A stretch of 64,000 nt of DNA, from NCBI GenBank assembly GCA_035551835.1, contig DASZMN010000092.1, positions 33,525 through 97,524 on the forward strand, given 5' to 3'. The translations under genes and the position numbers were made by a program. Below are positions 36,182 to 44,011 of the stretch, piece by piece (position 1 is the stretch's first letter; the number at the start of each line of letters is the position of its first letter). The DNA comes from Bog-473 sp035551835 (GTDB lineage Bacteria; Actinomycetota; Acidimicrobiia; Acidimicrobiales; RAAP-2). Under the pieces are notes generated by a model that worked only from the letters and a program-made list of their open reading frames with translations, did no database searches and had not been told where the DNA came from.

Positions 36182-36696
36182 TGGCCGGGCAGCCGCTCAC
36201 CCGACATGGCGCGTTCCATGCGCTGCTGCATGCCGGGCAACAGCGTCCCGTCCCGAATCATCTGCATGAACGAGGCGCTGGCGTTGCCCACGTCGAAGAA
36301 GTCACGCTGCCACGACCACTGGAAGTTCCCGCCGTAACGGAACCAGCTCCCGCCCAAGCCCGCGATCTCGTAGTTCGTGCCGTCCGCCCGCAGCGCGTCG
36401 GACACTTGCTTCCACAAGCCGAGCACCTCGCCCTGGGCGTCGTCGATGAGCACCTTCTGGTACGGGTACGTCCAGCCCTCGAGCCCGGCCATCTCCTGGC
36501 CGAGCGCGATCTCGCGGATCTGCTCGCGCCCCACCACCATGAACTCGTCGTTCGGGCCGACGTTCCAGCCGTAGGTCGCGTCCTCGGTGTACAGGTCGGC
36601 CATGTGGTGCCAATCGCGTTGCGCTTCGCCCTGGCGGTTCACCTCCAGCCAGCGCTCCACCATTTCTTCCAGCTCTGCACGTGGGTAGGCCGGCAT
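36127..36696 (-). CDS. SnoaL/NTF2-fold protein
   Basis: A 189-residue protein with the cone-shaped NTF2-like pattern: EEMVERWLEVNRQGEAQRDW, HHMADLYTEDATYGWNVGPN, then SWFRYGGNFQWSWQRDFF. Members bind or isomerise hydrophobic small molecules; catalytic assignment is not possible. The ATG at 36696 has GAGGA upstream. It is divergent from the catabolic operon at 36945 and may belong to its pathway. Confidence 0.75.
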   Translation of the reverse strand: MPAYPRAELEEMVERWLEVNRQGEAQRDWHHMADLYTEDATYGWNVGPNDEFMVVGREQIREIALGQEMAGLEGWTYPYQKVLIDDAQGEVLGLWKQVSDALRADGTNYEIAGLGGSWFRYGGNFQWSWQRDFFDVGNASASFMQMIRDGTLLPGMQQRMERAMSGERLPGHYALGAAPVGLWEVPRGA

Positions 36697-36782
36697 CGTC
36701 AGGCAGTCCTCCTCGGTTTCGATGAACGATTGAGCATGCGTCGGGCTGGAGTGCACCGCCAGCCTGACAGGGGAGCCGGGCT

Positions 36783-36845
36783 GCTCGGGCGGCTCCGGGG
36801 GGCTCGGGGGGCTCGGGCGGCTCGGGCGGCTCGGGCGGCTCGGGC
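36783..36845. repeat. Tandem 9-bp repeat (GGCTCGGGC-like)
   Basis: About seven imperfect copies of a 9-bp G/C-rich unit lie in the intergenic space between the SnoaL gene and the CMD gene. No gene occupies 36697-36944. Confidence 0.8.
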
Positions 36846-36944
36846 AAGAGGATCGTCCCGTATCCCTTCTCCAAGACCGACTTTCCCTTCCCCAGCACTC
36901 GGTAGCGTCTGACCCGGCAAGCGAACTTTGACGAGGAGCGGCTG

Positions 36945-37253
36945 ATGAGCGCAGAGGGCGAGAAGCGAGCCGCCGGGATCGCCAAGGTGCAGGATGTCCA
37001 TGGCCTCGGCGTCGACCCCGCCACCATTCGCCGGATGACCGTCGGTGTCCTGGCCGCCCTGGGCAAGAACGACCTGCTCGACCTCCAGTTCGACTGCGCC
37101 CTCGAGCGGGACGAGCTCACCGTCGCCCGGCTTCGCGAGGTGGTAGTCCACCTCACTCACTACGTCGGCTGGCCCATGTCCACCGGGATGAACCAGGCAG
37201 CGGAACACGTGATCGCGCGACGGGCCAAGGCCGCCGTCGGCGACAAGCGCTGA
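36945..37253 (+). CDS. Carboxymuconolactone decarboxylase-family protein
   Basis: A 102-residue all-helical protein. The segment REVVVHLTHYVGWPMSTGMN is characteristic of the gamma-CMD group, which lacks the CxxC of AhpD. In aromatic catabolism such proteins decarboxylate carboxymuconolactone; many relatives have unknown substrates. Start: ATG after GAGGAG. A possible -10 (TAGCGT) lies about 37 bases upstream. Its stop overlaps the next start (TGATG), opening a five-gene operon. Confidence 0.82.
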   Translation: MSAEGEKRAAGIAKVQDVHGLGVDPATIRRMTVGVLAALGKNDLLDLQFDCALERDELTVARLREVVVHLTHYVGWPMSTGMNQAAEHVIARRAKAAVGDKR

Positions 37254-38020
37254 TGCCCGTCGGTCGGATCGAGGTCCAGGACGCCGCCCCGGGCGTGCGG
37301 GTCATCGCCTTCAACCGGCCCGAGGTGCGCAACGCGTTCGACACTGCCATGTACCTCGAGGTGACCGCTGCGCTCCGCGCCGCCGACACGGACGACGCGG
37401 TCGGCGCGGTGGTGCTGACCGGCCGCGGAGGCAGCTTCACCTCGGGCCAGGACCTGGCCGAGATGGCGGCCATCGCCACCGGAACGGCCGTCGAGGGTGC
37501 CGGCCAGGGCTTCATGGGCCTGCTCGATTGCCTTACCGAGCTCTCGGTGCCGCTCCTCGCCGCGGTGAACGGGGTGGCGGTGGGGCTCGGCTTCACCGTG
37601 CTCGCGCACTGTGACCTCGTCCTCGTGTCGGCGGACGCTCGCCTCCGCGTGCCCTTCGCCGAGTTGGGCGTCCCGCCGGAGGCCGCCAGCAGCTTCTTGT
37701 TCCCCGCCGTCATGGGCTGGCAGCACGCCGCTCGGATCCTGCTCACCTCGGACTGGGTCGGCGCCGACGAGCTCGTAGCGCTCGGCCTGGCGCTGCACTG
37801 CTGCGACCCCGACGCCGTCCTCGACGAGACAGTGCATCTGGCGGGCCGAGTGGCCGCACATCCCCGCGCCGCCACCCGCGCCATCAGCTCGCTGATGCGG
37901 GCGGCGCGCCGCGACGCCGTCATCGAAGCCAACCGCCGGGAACAGGGTGCGTTCGCCCGCCTGCTCGGCGGTGCCGCGCAGCACGGCAGCCTCGCCGATT
38001 TCGCCCGCAAGGCCAACTGA
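37253..38020 (+). CDS. Enoyl-CoA hydratase/isomerase
   Basis: A 255-residue crotonase-fold enzyme. The oxyanion-hole regions are SFTSGQDLAEM and AAVNGVAVGLGFTV, and ELGVPPEAASS carries a Glu at the catalytic position. It hydrates or isomerises acyl-CoA intermediates in the cytoplasm. Translation is coupled to the CMD gene. The CoA-transferase at the end of this operon could supply its CoA-activated substrate. Confidence 0.88.
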   Translation: MPVGRIEVQDAAPGVRVIAFNRPEVRNAFDTAMYLEVTAALRAADTDDAVGAVVLTGRGGSFTSGQDLAEMAAIATGTAVEGAGQGFMGLLDCLTELSVPLLAAVNGVAVGLGFTVLAHCDLVLVSADARLRVPFAELGVPPEAASSFLFPAVMGWQHAARILLTSDWVGADELVALGLALHCCDPDAVLDETVHLAGRVAAHPRAATRAISSLMRAARRDAVIEANRREQGAFARLLGGAAQHGSLADFARKAN

Positions 38021-38022
38021 CC

Positions 38023-38883
38023 GTGCGCCTCGGCATCACCGCTGCCCTCACCGATCTCGACGTCGCCCCGGCGGCCCTCGCGGCAATGGTCGAGGAGCTG
38101 GGCTTCGACTCCGTCTGGGTACCGGAGCACACCCATCTGCCCGTGCGCGAGGACGTGCCGCCCGCGCTCGTCGAAGGCGTGCGCCTCGACGACTACAAGC
38201 GGTGCCTCGACCCGCTCGTTGCACTGGCGACCGCCGCCGCTACGACCCGCCGCATCGGACTCGGGACCGGCATCTTGTTGGCCGCGCAGCACGATCCGAT
38301 CGTCCTGGCCAAGCAGGTGGCCACGCTGGACCACCTCTCTGGGGGTCGGGTCACCCTCGGGGTGGGCTTCGGCTGGAACCGGGCCGAGGCCGCCGACCAC
38401 GGGGTGGTATTCGCCCGCCGCCACGACATGGTCCGTGAGCACGTCCGCGCCATGGAGGCCATCTGGTCCCACGAGCAGGCCGAGTTCCACGGCGAGTTCG
38501 TCGACTTCGAACCGACCTGGTCCTGGCCCAAACCCGTGCAACAACCACGAGTGCGCACCCTGATCGGCGGCGGGGGCACCGACGCCGTCTTCGCCGCGGT
38601 CGCGGAGTGGGCCGACGGCTGGATCCCGATCGGTGGCCGCGGCCTCGGCGAGGCACTCCCCCGCCTGCACGCCCGCGTCGAGGCGGCCGGGCGCGATCCC
38701 CGCCACCTGAGCGTGGTCCCGTTCGGCACCATCGCCGACGAGGGCAAGCTCGAGCACTACGCCGGGCTCGGCGTCAACGAGGTGGTGCTGCGCATCCGGG
38801 CCGGGCCGGGTCCCGACGTGCGCGCGCAGCTCGAGGCGCTCGCCCCCCTCGTCCCGTTCGCGGCCACACTGGAGCAGCCATGA
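38023..38883 (+). CDS. LLM-class F420-dependent oxidoreductase
   Basis: A 286-residue luciferase-like protein with GFDSVWVPEHTHLPV, VALGVGFGWNRAE-type (GVGFGWNRAEAADHG) and RTLIGGGGTD segments. It is more distant from the two other LLM proteins in the window, which resemble each other. It begins with GTG two bases after the hydratase stop and ends overlapping the amidohydrolase start (ATGA). The operon context suggests reduction or hydroxylation of a pathway intermediate. Confidence 0.87.
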   Translation: MRLGITAALTDLDVAPAALAAMVEELGFDSVWVPEHTHLPVREDVPPALVEGVRLDDYKRCLDPLVALATAAATTRRIGLGTGILLAAQHDPIVLAKQVATLDHLSGGRVTLGVGFGWNRAEAADHGVVFARRHDMVREHVRAMEAIWSHEQAEFHGEFVDFEPTWSWPKPVQQPRVRTLIGGGGTDAVFAAVAEWADGWIPIGGRGLGEALPRLHARVEAAGRDPRHLSVVPFGTIADEGKLEHYAGLGVNEVVLRIRAGPGPDVRAQLEALAPLVPFAATLEQP

Positions 38884-40115
38884 CAGACCTCATCGACGAC
38901 ACGACCCCTCGCCTGGGCGGCACGACCGCGCTGCCGAAGATCATCAGCGTGGACGACCACATTGTGGAGCCGGCCCATCTGTGGCAGACCTGGCTGCCGC
39001 CGCGCTTCCGCGACCGCGGGCCCAGGGCAGAGCGACGCGGCATCGGCGAGATGGAGCACATCGGCGGCGGCTCCTACCGGCAGTCCTTCGACCCCGACGG
39101 CCCGCTGGCCGACTGCTGGGTCTACGAGGACCTGGTGTACATCAACAAGCGCCATGTCGCGGCCGTCGGCTTCGATCGCGACGACATGACCATGTCGCCG
39201 ATCACCTATGACGAGATGCGACCGGGCTGCTACGAGCCGAAAGCCCGCATGGCCGACAACGACGCCAACTGGGTCGAGGCCAGCCTCTGCTTCCCGAGCT
39301 TCCCTCGTTTCTGCGGCCAGACGTTCCTCGAGGCCAAGGACCGGGAGCTCGCCGAGGCCTGTGTCGTGGCCTACAACGACTTCATGGTCGAGGAGTGGTG
39401 CGGCGACAGCGGCGGGAAGCTCCTGCCGCTGTGCCTCATCCCGCTGTGGGACGCCGGATTGGCGGCCGCCGAGGTGCGCCGCAACGCCGAGCGCGGCGTG
39501 CGCGCCGTCTGCTTCAGCGAGATCCCGCCCCACCTCGGCCTGCCCAGCATCCACGGCGGCTACTGGGACCCGTTCTTTGCCGCCTGCGAGGAGACGGCCA
39601 CGGTGGTCTGCATGCACATCGGCTCGTCGTCGAAGATGCCGGCCACCTCCGCCGACGCTCCGGTCGCGGTGGCGGCGACGTTGAGCTTCGGCAACGCCAT
39701 GGCGTCACTGACCGACTATCTCTTCTCGGGCGTCCTGGTCCGCTTCCCCCGGCTCCGCCTGGCCTACTCCGAAGGGCAGATCGGATGGTTGCCCTACATC
39801 CTCGAGCGGGCGGACGACGTCTGGCGCGAGCACCGGGCGTGGGGCGGGGTGAAGGACATCGTGCCCGAGCCACCGTCCACCTACTTCCACCGGCAGGTCT
39901 ACGGCTGCTTCTTCCGCGACCAACACGGGCTCGATTCCTTGGGCGTGATCGGCGTCGACCGGATCACCTTCGAGACGGACTACCCGCACACCGATTCCAC
40001 CTGGCCCGACACGCGCGCGGTGGCCGAGCAGATGGTGCAGCGCCTGAGCGATCCGGACGTCCACGCCATCATGCGGGGCAACGCCATCGAGATGCTCGGT
40101 CTCGATCTCGCGTGA
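38880..40115 (+). CDS. Amidohydrolase_2-family enzyme
   Basis: A 411-residue metal-dependent TIM-barrel protein. It begins with ISVDDHIVEPAHLW and has a C-terminal FETDYPHTDSTWP, the Asp-Tyr-Pro-His strand typical of the ACMSD/hydroxylase-like group. VVCMHIGSSSK lies in the middle barrel strand. Members decarboxylate or hydrolyse ring-cleavage products. It is coupled to both neighbours by 4-base overlaps (38880-38883 and 40112-40115). Confidence 0.87.
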   Translation: MTDLIDDTTPRLGGTTALPKIISVDDHIVEPAHLWQTWLPPRFRDRGPRAERRGIGEMEHIGGGSYRQSFDPDGPLADCWVYEDLVYINKRHVAAVGFDRDDMTMSPITYDEMRPGCYEPKARMADNDANWVEASLCFPSFPRFCGQTFLEAKDRELAEACVVAYNDFMVEEWCGDSGGKLLPLCLIPLWDAGLAAAEVRRNAERGVRAVCFSEIPPHLGLPSIHGGYWDPFFAACEETATVVCMHIGSSSKMPATSADAPVAVAATLSFGNAMASLTDYLFSGVLVRFPRLRLAYSEGQIGWLPYILERADDVWREHRAWGGVKDIVPEPPSTYFHRQVYGCFFRDQHGLDSLGVIGVDRITFETDYPHTDSTWPDTRAVAEQMVQRLSDPDVHAIMRGNAIEMLGLDLA

Positions 40116-41371
40116 GGCTGGGCGACGTCGTCAATTCGGAGGCGGCGCGCTGGGGCAAGCCGCTCGATGGTGTGCGCGTCCTCGCCCTCGAGCAGATGCA
40201 GGCCCTCCCCTATGCCACCCAGCTCCTCGGCCGGCTCGGCGCCGAGGTGGTGAAAGTGGAGGCGCCGAACACGGGGGATCTCGGCCGCAGCTCAACGCCG
40301 GCCATGGCCGACCCCGACGGCCGCGCCGTGGGCGCGACGTTCATGCGCAACAACCTCTCCAAGCGCTCCATCGTGATCGACCTCAAGCAGCCGGCGGGAC
40401 GAGACCTCGTGCTGCGTCTCGCCCCACGCTTCGACGTCGTGGCAGAGAACTTCCGGGCCGGCGCGGCCGAACGGCTCGGGCTCGCGTACGACGACATCGC
40501 GGCGGTGCACGACCGCGTCGTGTACCTGTCGATCTCGGGCTTCGGTCGCCCCGTCCAGGCCAATGCCGCGACATCGCCCTATGACGGCTGGCCGGCCCTC
40601 GCGTCCATCGTCGAGGCCATGAGCGGCGCGTACGAGTTCAAGCGCCCGGTGGGCCAGCCGCCGATCGGCGCGCCCATGGGCGGCCTCGGCGACATCGTGA
40701 CTGCGCTCTTCGCGGTCATCGGGACGCTGGCGGCGCTACGCCAGCGCGATCGGACCGGACGGGCCCAGCAGGTGGACGTCGCCATGCTCGACGCCATGGT
40801 CGCCGTGCTCGACGTCGTCCCCAACTTCTGGTCGATGGGGGCGCCGATGGGGACACCGTGGGCGGGCATCCTGCACGGGTTCCGGGCCAAGGACGGCTGG
40901 TTCATGCTCCAGGTGCTGCGCCCGCACCAGTGGCCCGACCTCGCGCGGGCGATCGACCGCCCCGAATGGTCAGACGACGCGCGGTTCGCCACGCCGCAAG
41001 GCTGGCTCGACCACATGGACTCCGACATCCGCCCCGCCATCGAATCCTGGGCGTCGGGCCTGACAAAGCGCGCGGCGTGCGACGCGCTCAACGCGGCCGG
41101 CCTGGTGGCCGGGCCGGTCTCCACCGATGTCGACGTGGTGTCGGATCCCCACCTGGCCGCCCGCCACATGCTGGTGGAGCACCCGCGGAGCGACGGCGAG
41201 ACCCAGCCCGTGCTCATCCCCGGCCTGCCGGTGAAATTCGCCGAGGTCGCCGAGGGACCCGAGTCCCGGGTGCCGTGGTTGGGCGAGCACACCGACGAGG
41301 TCCTTGCCAACGAACTCGGGCTCGCCGTCGGCAAACTCTCCGCGTTGCGCTCCGCCGGCGTGATCGGCTGA
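40112..41371 (+). CDS. CaiB/BaiF-type (family III) CoA-transferase
   Basis: A 419-residue protein. The N-terminal MQALPYATQLLGRLGAEVVK and VEAPNTGD, the RFDVVAENFRAG block and QVDVAMLDAMVAVLD match family III CoA-transferases, where the Asp in the last block forms the acyl anhydride. It moves CoA between carboxylic acids and so activates substrates for the hydratase. It starts at a GTG overlapping the amidohydrolase stop and is the last gene of the operon. Confidence 0.9.
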   Translation: MRLGDVVNSEAARWGKPLDGVRVLALEQMQALPYATQLLGRLGAEVVKVEAPNTGDLGRSSTPAMADPDGRAVGATFMRNNLSKRSIVIDLKQPAGRDLVLRLAPRFDVVAENFRAGAAERLGLAYDDIAAVHDRVVYLSISGFGRPVQANAATSPYDGWPALASIVEAMSGAYEFKRPVGQPPIGAPMGGLGDIVTALFAVIGTLAALRQRDRTGRAQQVDVAMLDAMVAVLDVVPNFWSMGAPMGTPWAGILHGFRAKDGWFMLQVLRPHQWPDLARAIDRPEWSDDARFATPQGWLDHMDSDIRPAIESWASGLTKRAACDALNAAGLVAGPVSTDVDVVSDPHLAARHMLVEHPRSDGETQPVLIPGLPVKFAEVAEGPESRVPWLGEHTDEVLANELGLAVGKLSALRSAGVIG

Positions 41372-41379
41372 CCAGCGCG

Positions 41380-42063
41380 TCAGTAGCGCGGCAGCACGAC
41401 GAACGCGACGAGGACGGCGAAGAGCGCGGAGCCGACCAGGGTGCACGCATGGAACACCTCATGGAAGCCGAAGACGCGGGGCCACGGGTTGGGCCACTTG
41501 CGCGCGTAACACAGCGCGCCGGCCGTATAGGCGAAGCCTCCCGCCAGCATGAGCCAGAACCCGCCCCACCCCACGCTGCGCACGAGCTGGGGCGCCACGG
41601 CGAGGGGGCACCAACCCACGACGACGTAGGGAATGGCAACCACCCACTGCGGCGCGTCGAGCCAGATCTGACGGAGTGCGATCCCGGCGGCGGCACCGAA
41701 CCACACCAGGGTCAGCAGGAACACCTCCGCCCACCCGGTCAACGCCAGGCCCGCCACCGCCGTGGACGTGCCGGCGATGCCCACGAAGATCGCGCTGTGG
41801 TCCGCTCGGCGCATGCGGCGCCACGCCGGGGCCGACCAGCGGATGCGGTGGAAGGCGGCGCTCGTGCCGAACATGGCCAGCATGCCCACGAAGTAGATGC
41901 TCAGCGTGGCCGTCGCCCAGGCGTTGGGGCCGGCCGCGATGAGGAAGGGCCCGCCGATCAGCCACCCCACGAACGCAACGACGTGCAGCCAGCCCCGCAG
42001 CGCTGGCCGCTCCCCGCGGTTGTCGGCGACCTTTCCCTGCTCGCCCTGGGCCACGGCCGTCAC
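41380..42063 (-). CDS. Hemolysin III/PAQR-family membrane protein
   Basis: A 227-residue integral membrane protein with about seven helices. Conserved His residues lie in SAAFHRIRW, ADHSAIFVGIAGTST and FGFHEVFHACTL, matching the metal site of the Hly-III/PAQR fold. Its GTG start overlaps the serB stop. The function in bacteria is not well defined. Confidence 0.87.
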   Translation of the reverse strand: MTAVAQGEQGKVADNRGERPALRGWLHVVAFVGWLIGGPFLIAAGPNAWATATLSIYFVGMLAMFGTSAAFHRIRWSAPAWRRMRRADHSAIFVGIAGTSTAVAGLALTGWAEVFLLTLVWFGAAAGIALRQIWLDAPQWVVAIPYVVVGWCPLAVAPQLVRSVGWGGFWLMLAGGFAYTAGALCYARKWPNPWPRVFGFHEVFHACTLVGSALFAVLVAFVVLPRY

Positions 42064-43265
42064 GGGACCGAGCCCTCCTGACGATCGGCGTCCTCCACCT
42101 CGCGGCGCGAGATCCCGAGCAGGAACAAGATGGCGTCGAGGTACGGGACGCTCAGCGCGGTGTCGGCGGCGAGACGCACCACCGGCTTGGCGTTGAACGC
42201 GATCCCCAGGCCGGCGGCGGCCAGCATGTCGATGTCGTTGGCTCCGTCCCCCACCGCGATCGTCCGCGCCACCGGGACGCCGGCCGCGGCGGCGAAACGA
42301 ACCAGGGCCTGCGCCTTGCCCGCCCGGTCCACGACCGGGCCGAGCAACTCCCCGGTCAGGACCCCACCATCGAGCACGAGCTCGTTGGCCGCGAGGTGGT
42401 CGATGCCGAGGTCCCGTACCAGCCTCTCGATCACCTGGGTGAACCCGCCGCTGACGACCGCGATCTCGTAGCCGAGCCGCTTGAGCGTGCGGACCAACGT
42501 GCGCGCCCCCGGCGTCAGCAGCACGTTCTCACGGACCGCATCGAGGTCCGATTCCTTCAGCCCGGCCAACAGTCGGACCCGCTGGCGCAGCGCCTCCTCG
42601 AAGTCGATGTCACCGGCCATCGCGGCCGCCGTCACGGCGGTGACCTCCGCGCCGCACCCGTGTCGTTGTGCCAGGAGGTCGATGACCTCACCCTGGAGCA
42701 GCGTGGAGTCGGCGTCCATGACGATCAGATGCTTGGCTCGGCGGTGAAGCCCGGCCACCTGCACCGCGATGTCGACTTGACGATGGGCCGCCTCGGCGGC
42801 CAACTGCCTCCGTAACTCGTCGAGGTCCGAACCGACGACCGTCAGCTCGTAGCTGTGCACGGGGTACGCGGCCAGTCGCACGATCCGTTCGATGTTGCCG
42901 CCGCACGCCGCCACCGCCCCCGCCACACTCTCGAGGGTGAGGGCATCGACGTCGGGCGCCAGGATCGTCACCAGATGCCGATCGGTGGCCTGGTCCATCT
43001 CGGCTTCCCTCAGCGGTTCGACCGTGACCTCGACCCCGGTCTCGTCCAACTCCCTTGTCAGCGCGACGCGCAGGTCGGCATCCGCCGGCGACACGACCGC
43101 CACCTCCACGCAGAGCAGGAGCCGGCCGTGGACGCGCACCTGCTCGACATCCTCCACCGCGATGCCCTGGCGCGCCAACGATGCAAACAGCCGAGCGGCG
43201 ATACCGGGGCCGTCCTGCCCGCTCACCGTCACCAGGTAGGGAGCGGCCGCCCCGCCCGTGCTCAC
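42060..43265 (-). CDS. serB: Phosphoserine phosphatase with ACT domains
   Basis: A 401-residue protein. Two N-terminal ACT-like regions (residues 8-85 and 95-170) precede a HAD phosphatase domain with the nucleophile motif MDADSTLLQGE (Asp184, Asp186), VVSGGFTQV and the late IAVGDGANDIDML. It performs the last step of serine synthesis; ACT domains usually give feedback control by serine. Start: GTG overlapping the stop of the upstream acyltransferase. It sits unusually between an acyltransferase and a hemolysin III gene. Confidence 0.93.
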   Translation of the reverse strand: MSTGGAAAPYLVTVSGQDGPGIAARLFASLARQGIAVEDVEQVRVHGRLLLCVEVAVVSPADADLRVALTRELDETGVEVTVEPLREAEMDQATDRHLVTILAPDVDALTLESVAGAVAACGGNIERIVRLAAYPVHSYELTVVGSDLDELRRQLAAEAAHRQVDIAVQVAGLHRRAKHLIVMDADSTLLQGEVIDLLAQRHGCGAEVTAVTAAAMAGDIDFEEALRQRVRLLAGLKESDLDAVRENVLLTPGARTLVRTLKRLGYEIAVVSGGFTQVIERLVRDLGIDHLAANELVLDGGVLTGELLGPVVDRAGKAQALVRFAAAAGVPVARTIAVGDGANDIDMLAAAGLGIAFNAKPVVRLAADTALSVPYLDAILFLLGISRREVEDADRQEGSVP

Positions 43266-43924
43266 GAGAGCGTCAGGTCCTTCTCGTCCACCCACCCCGC
43301 GCCCTCGACCCATCGCCGTATGACGCGGGCGGGAACACCGGCGACGACGCAACGAGCGGGCACCTCCCCACGTACCACGGCCCCGGCCGCCACCACGACG
43401 TGCTCGCCGATCCGCGCCCCCGGCAGGATGACCGCGTTCGCCCCGAGCCAACTGCCCGACCCGATGCGCACCCCGGCCTCTGTCGGCCACTGCCGTCCGA
43501 TTGGCTCCACCGGGTCCAGGTACGTGTGGTTCTGATCCGTGATGTACACGTACGGCCCCGTTTGGATGTCGTCCCCGAGGACGATCTCCCAATGACCGAC
43601 GATGTGTGAGCCTCGTCCGATGAGGCAACGACTGCCGATCGAGACGACGGGGTCGGTCGGCATCACTTGCCCGGGAGCCATGCCTGCGGTAAGGCAGGCG
43701 CCCGGGCCGACGATGGTCTCCTCGCCGATCTGGATCAGGTGCTCGTTGTAGATGGCGCCCTGGGGGAAAATCAGGCAGGCGCCCCGTCCCATCTTCCCGA
43801 AACGCCGACCCCGCTCATCGTCGGGTCCGATGGCACCCAATTCACCGGCCGTCTCCCAGGTTGCCCGCACCAGGCGCGCCAGCGGCCGGCGCACCAGTCG
43901 GGGGAGGGAACGAGCCCAGGTCAC
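43262..43924 (-). CDS. Left-handed beta-helix acyltransferase
   Basis: A 220-residue hexapeptide-repeat protein. Repeats of the type IG-GS-LGANAVILPGARIGEH and EETIVGPGACL build a left-handed helix, and HIVGHWEIVLGDD contains a candidate catalytic His. The C-terminus includes GVPARVIRRW. Members acetylate sugars, serine or other small molecules. The GTG start at 43924 has no ribosome-binding site but a precisely placed -10 element. It is the first gene of a three-gene overlapping operon. Confidence 0.85.
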   Translation of the reverse strand: MTWARSLPRLVRRPLARLVRATWETAGELGAIGPDDERGRRFGKMGRGACLIFPQGAIYNEHLIQIGEETIVGPGACLTAGMAPGQVMPTDPVVSIGSRCLIGRGSHIVGHWEIVLGDDIQTGPYVYITDQNHTYLDPVEPIGRQWPTEAGVRIGSGSWLGANAVILPGARIGEHVVVAAGAVVRGEVPARCVVAGVPARVIRRWVEGAGWVDEKDLTLS

Positions 43925-43930
43925 CCCGGA

Positions 43931-43936
43931 ATGGTA
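43931..43936 (-). promoter_or_regulatory. -10 element (TACCAT), leaderless
   Basis: On the minus strand TACCAT-TCCGGG-GTG: six bases to the start of the acyltransferase-serB-hemolysin III operon, with no Shine-Dalgarno sequence. Confidence 0.5.
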
Positions 43937-43999
43937 CGGGGTGGCGGCGCGCGGTCCCGAACGCGGCGCCCGTGCTCAAGGAAAGCAAGGGGGCTTGGG

Positions 44000-44005
44000 T
44001 ACACT
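44000..44005 (+). promoter_or_regulatory. -10 element (TACACT), leaderless
   Basis: TACACT-CGGGTC-GTG: six bases to the GTG of the DMFase-like gene. No ribosome-binding site is present. Confidence 0.5.
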
Positions 44006-44011
44006 CGGGTC

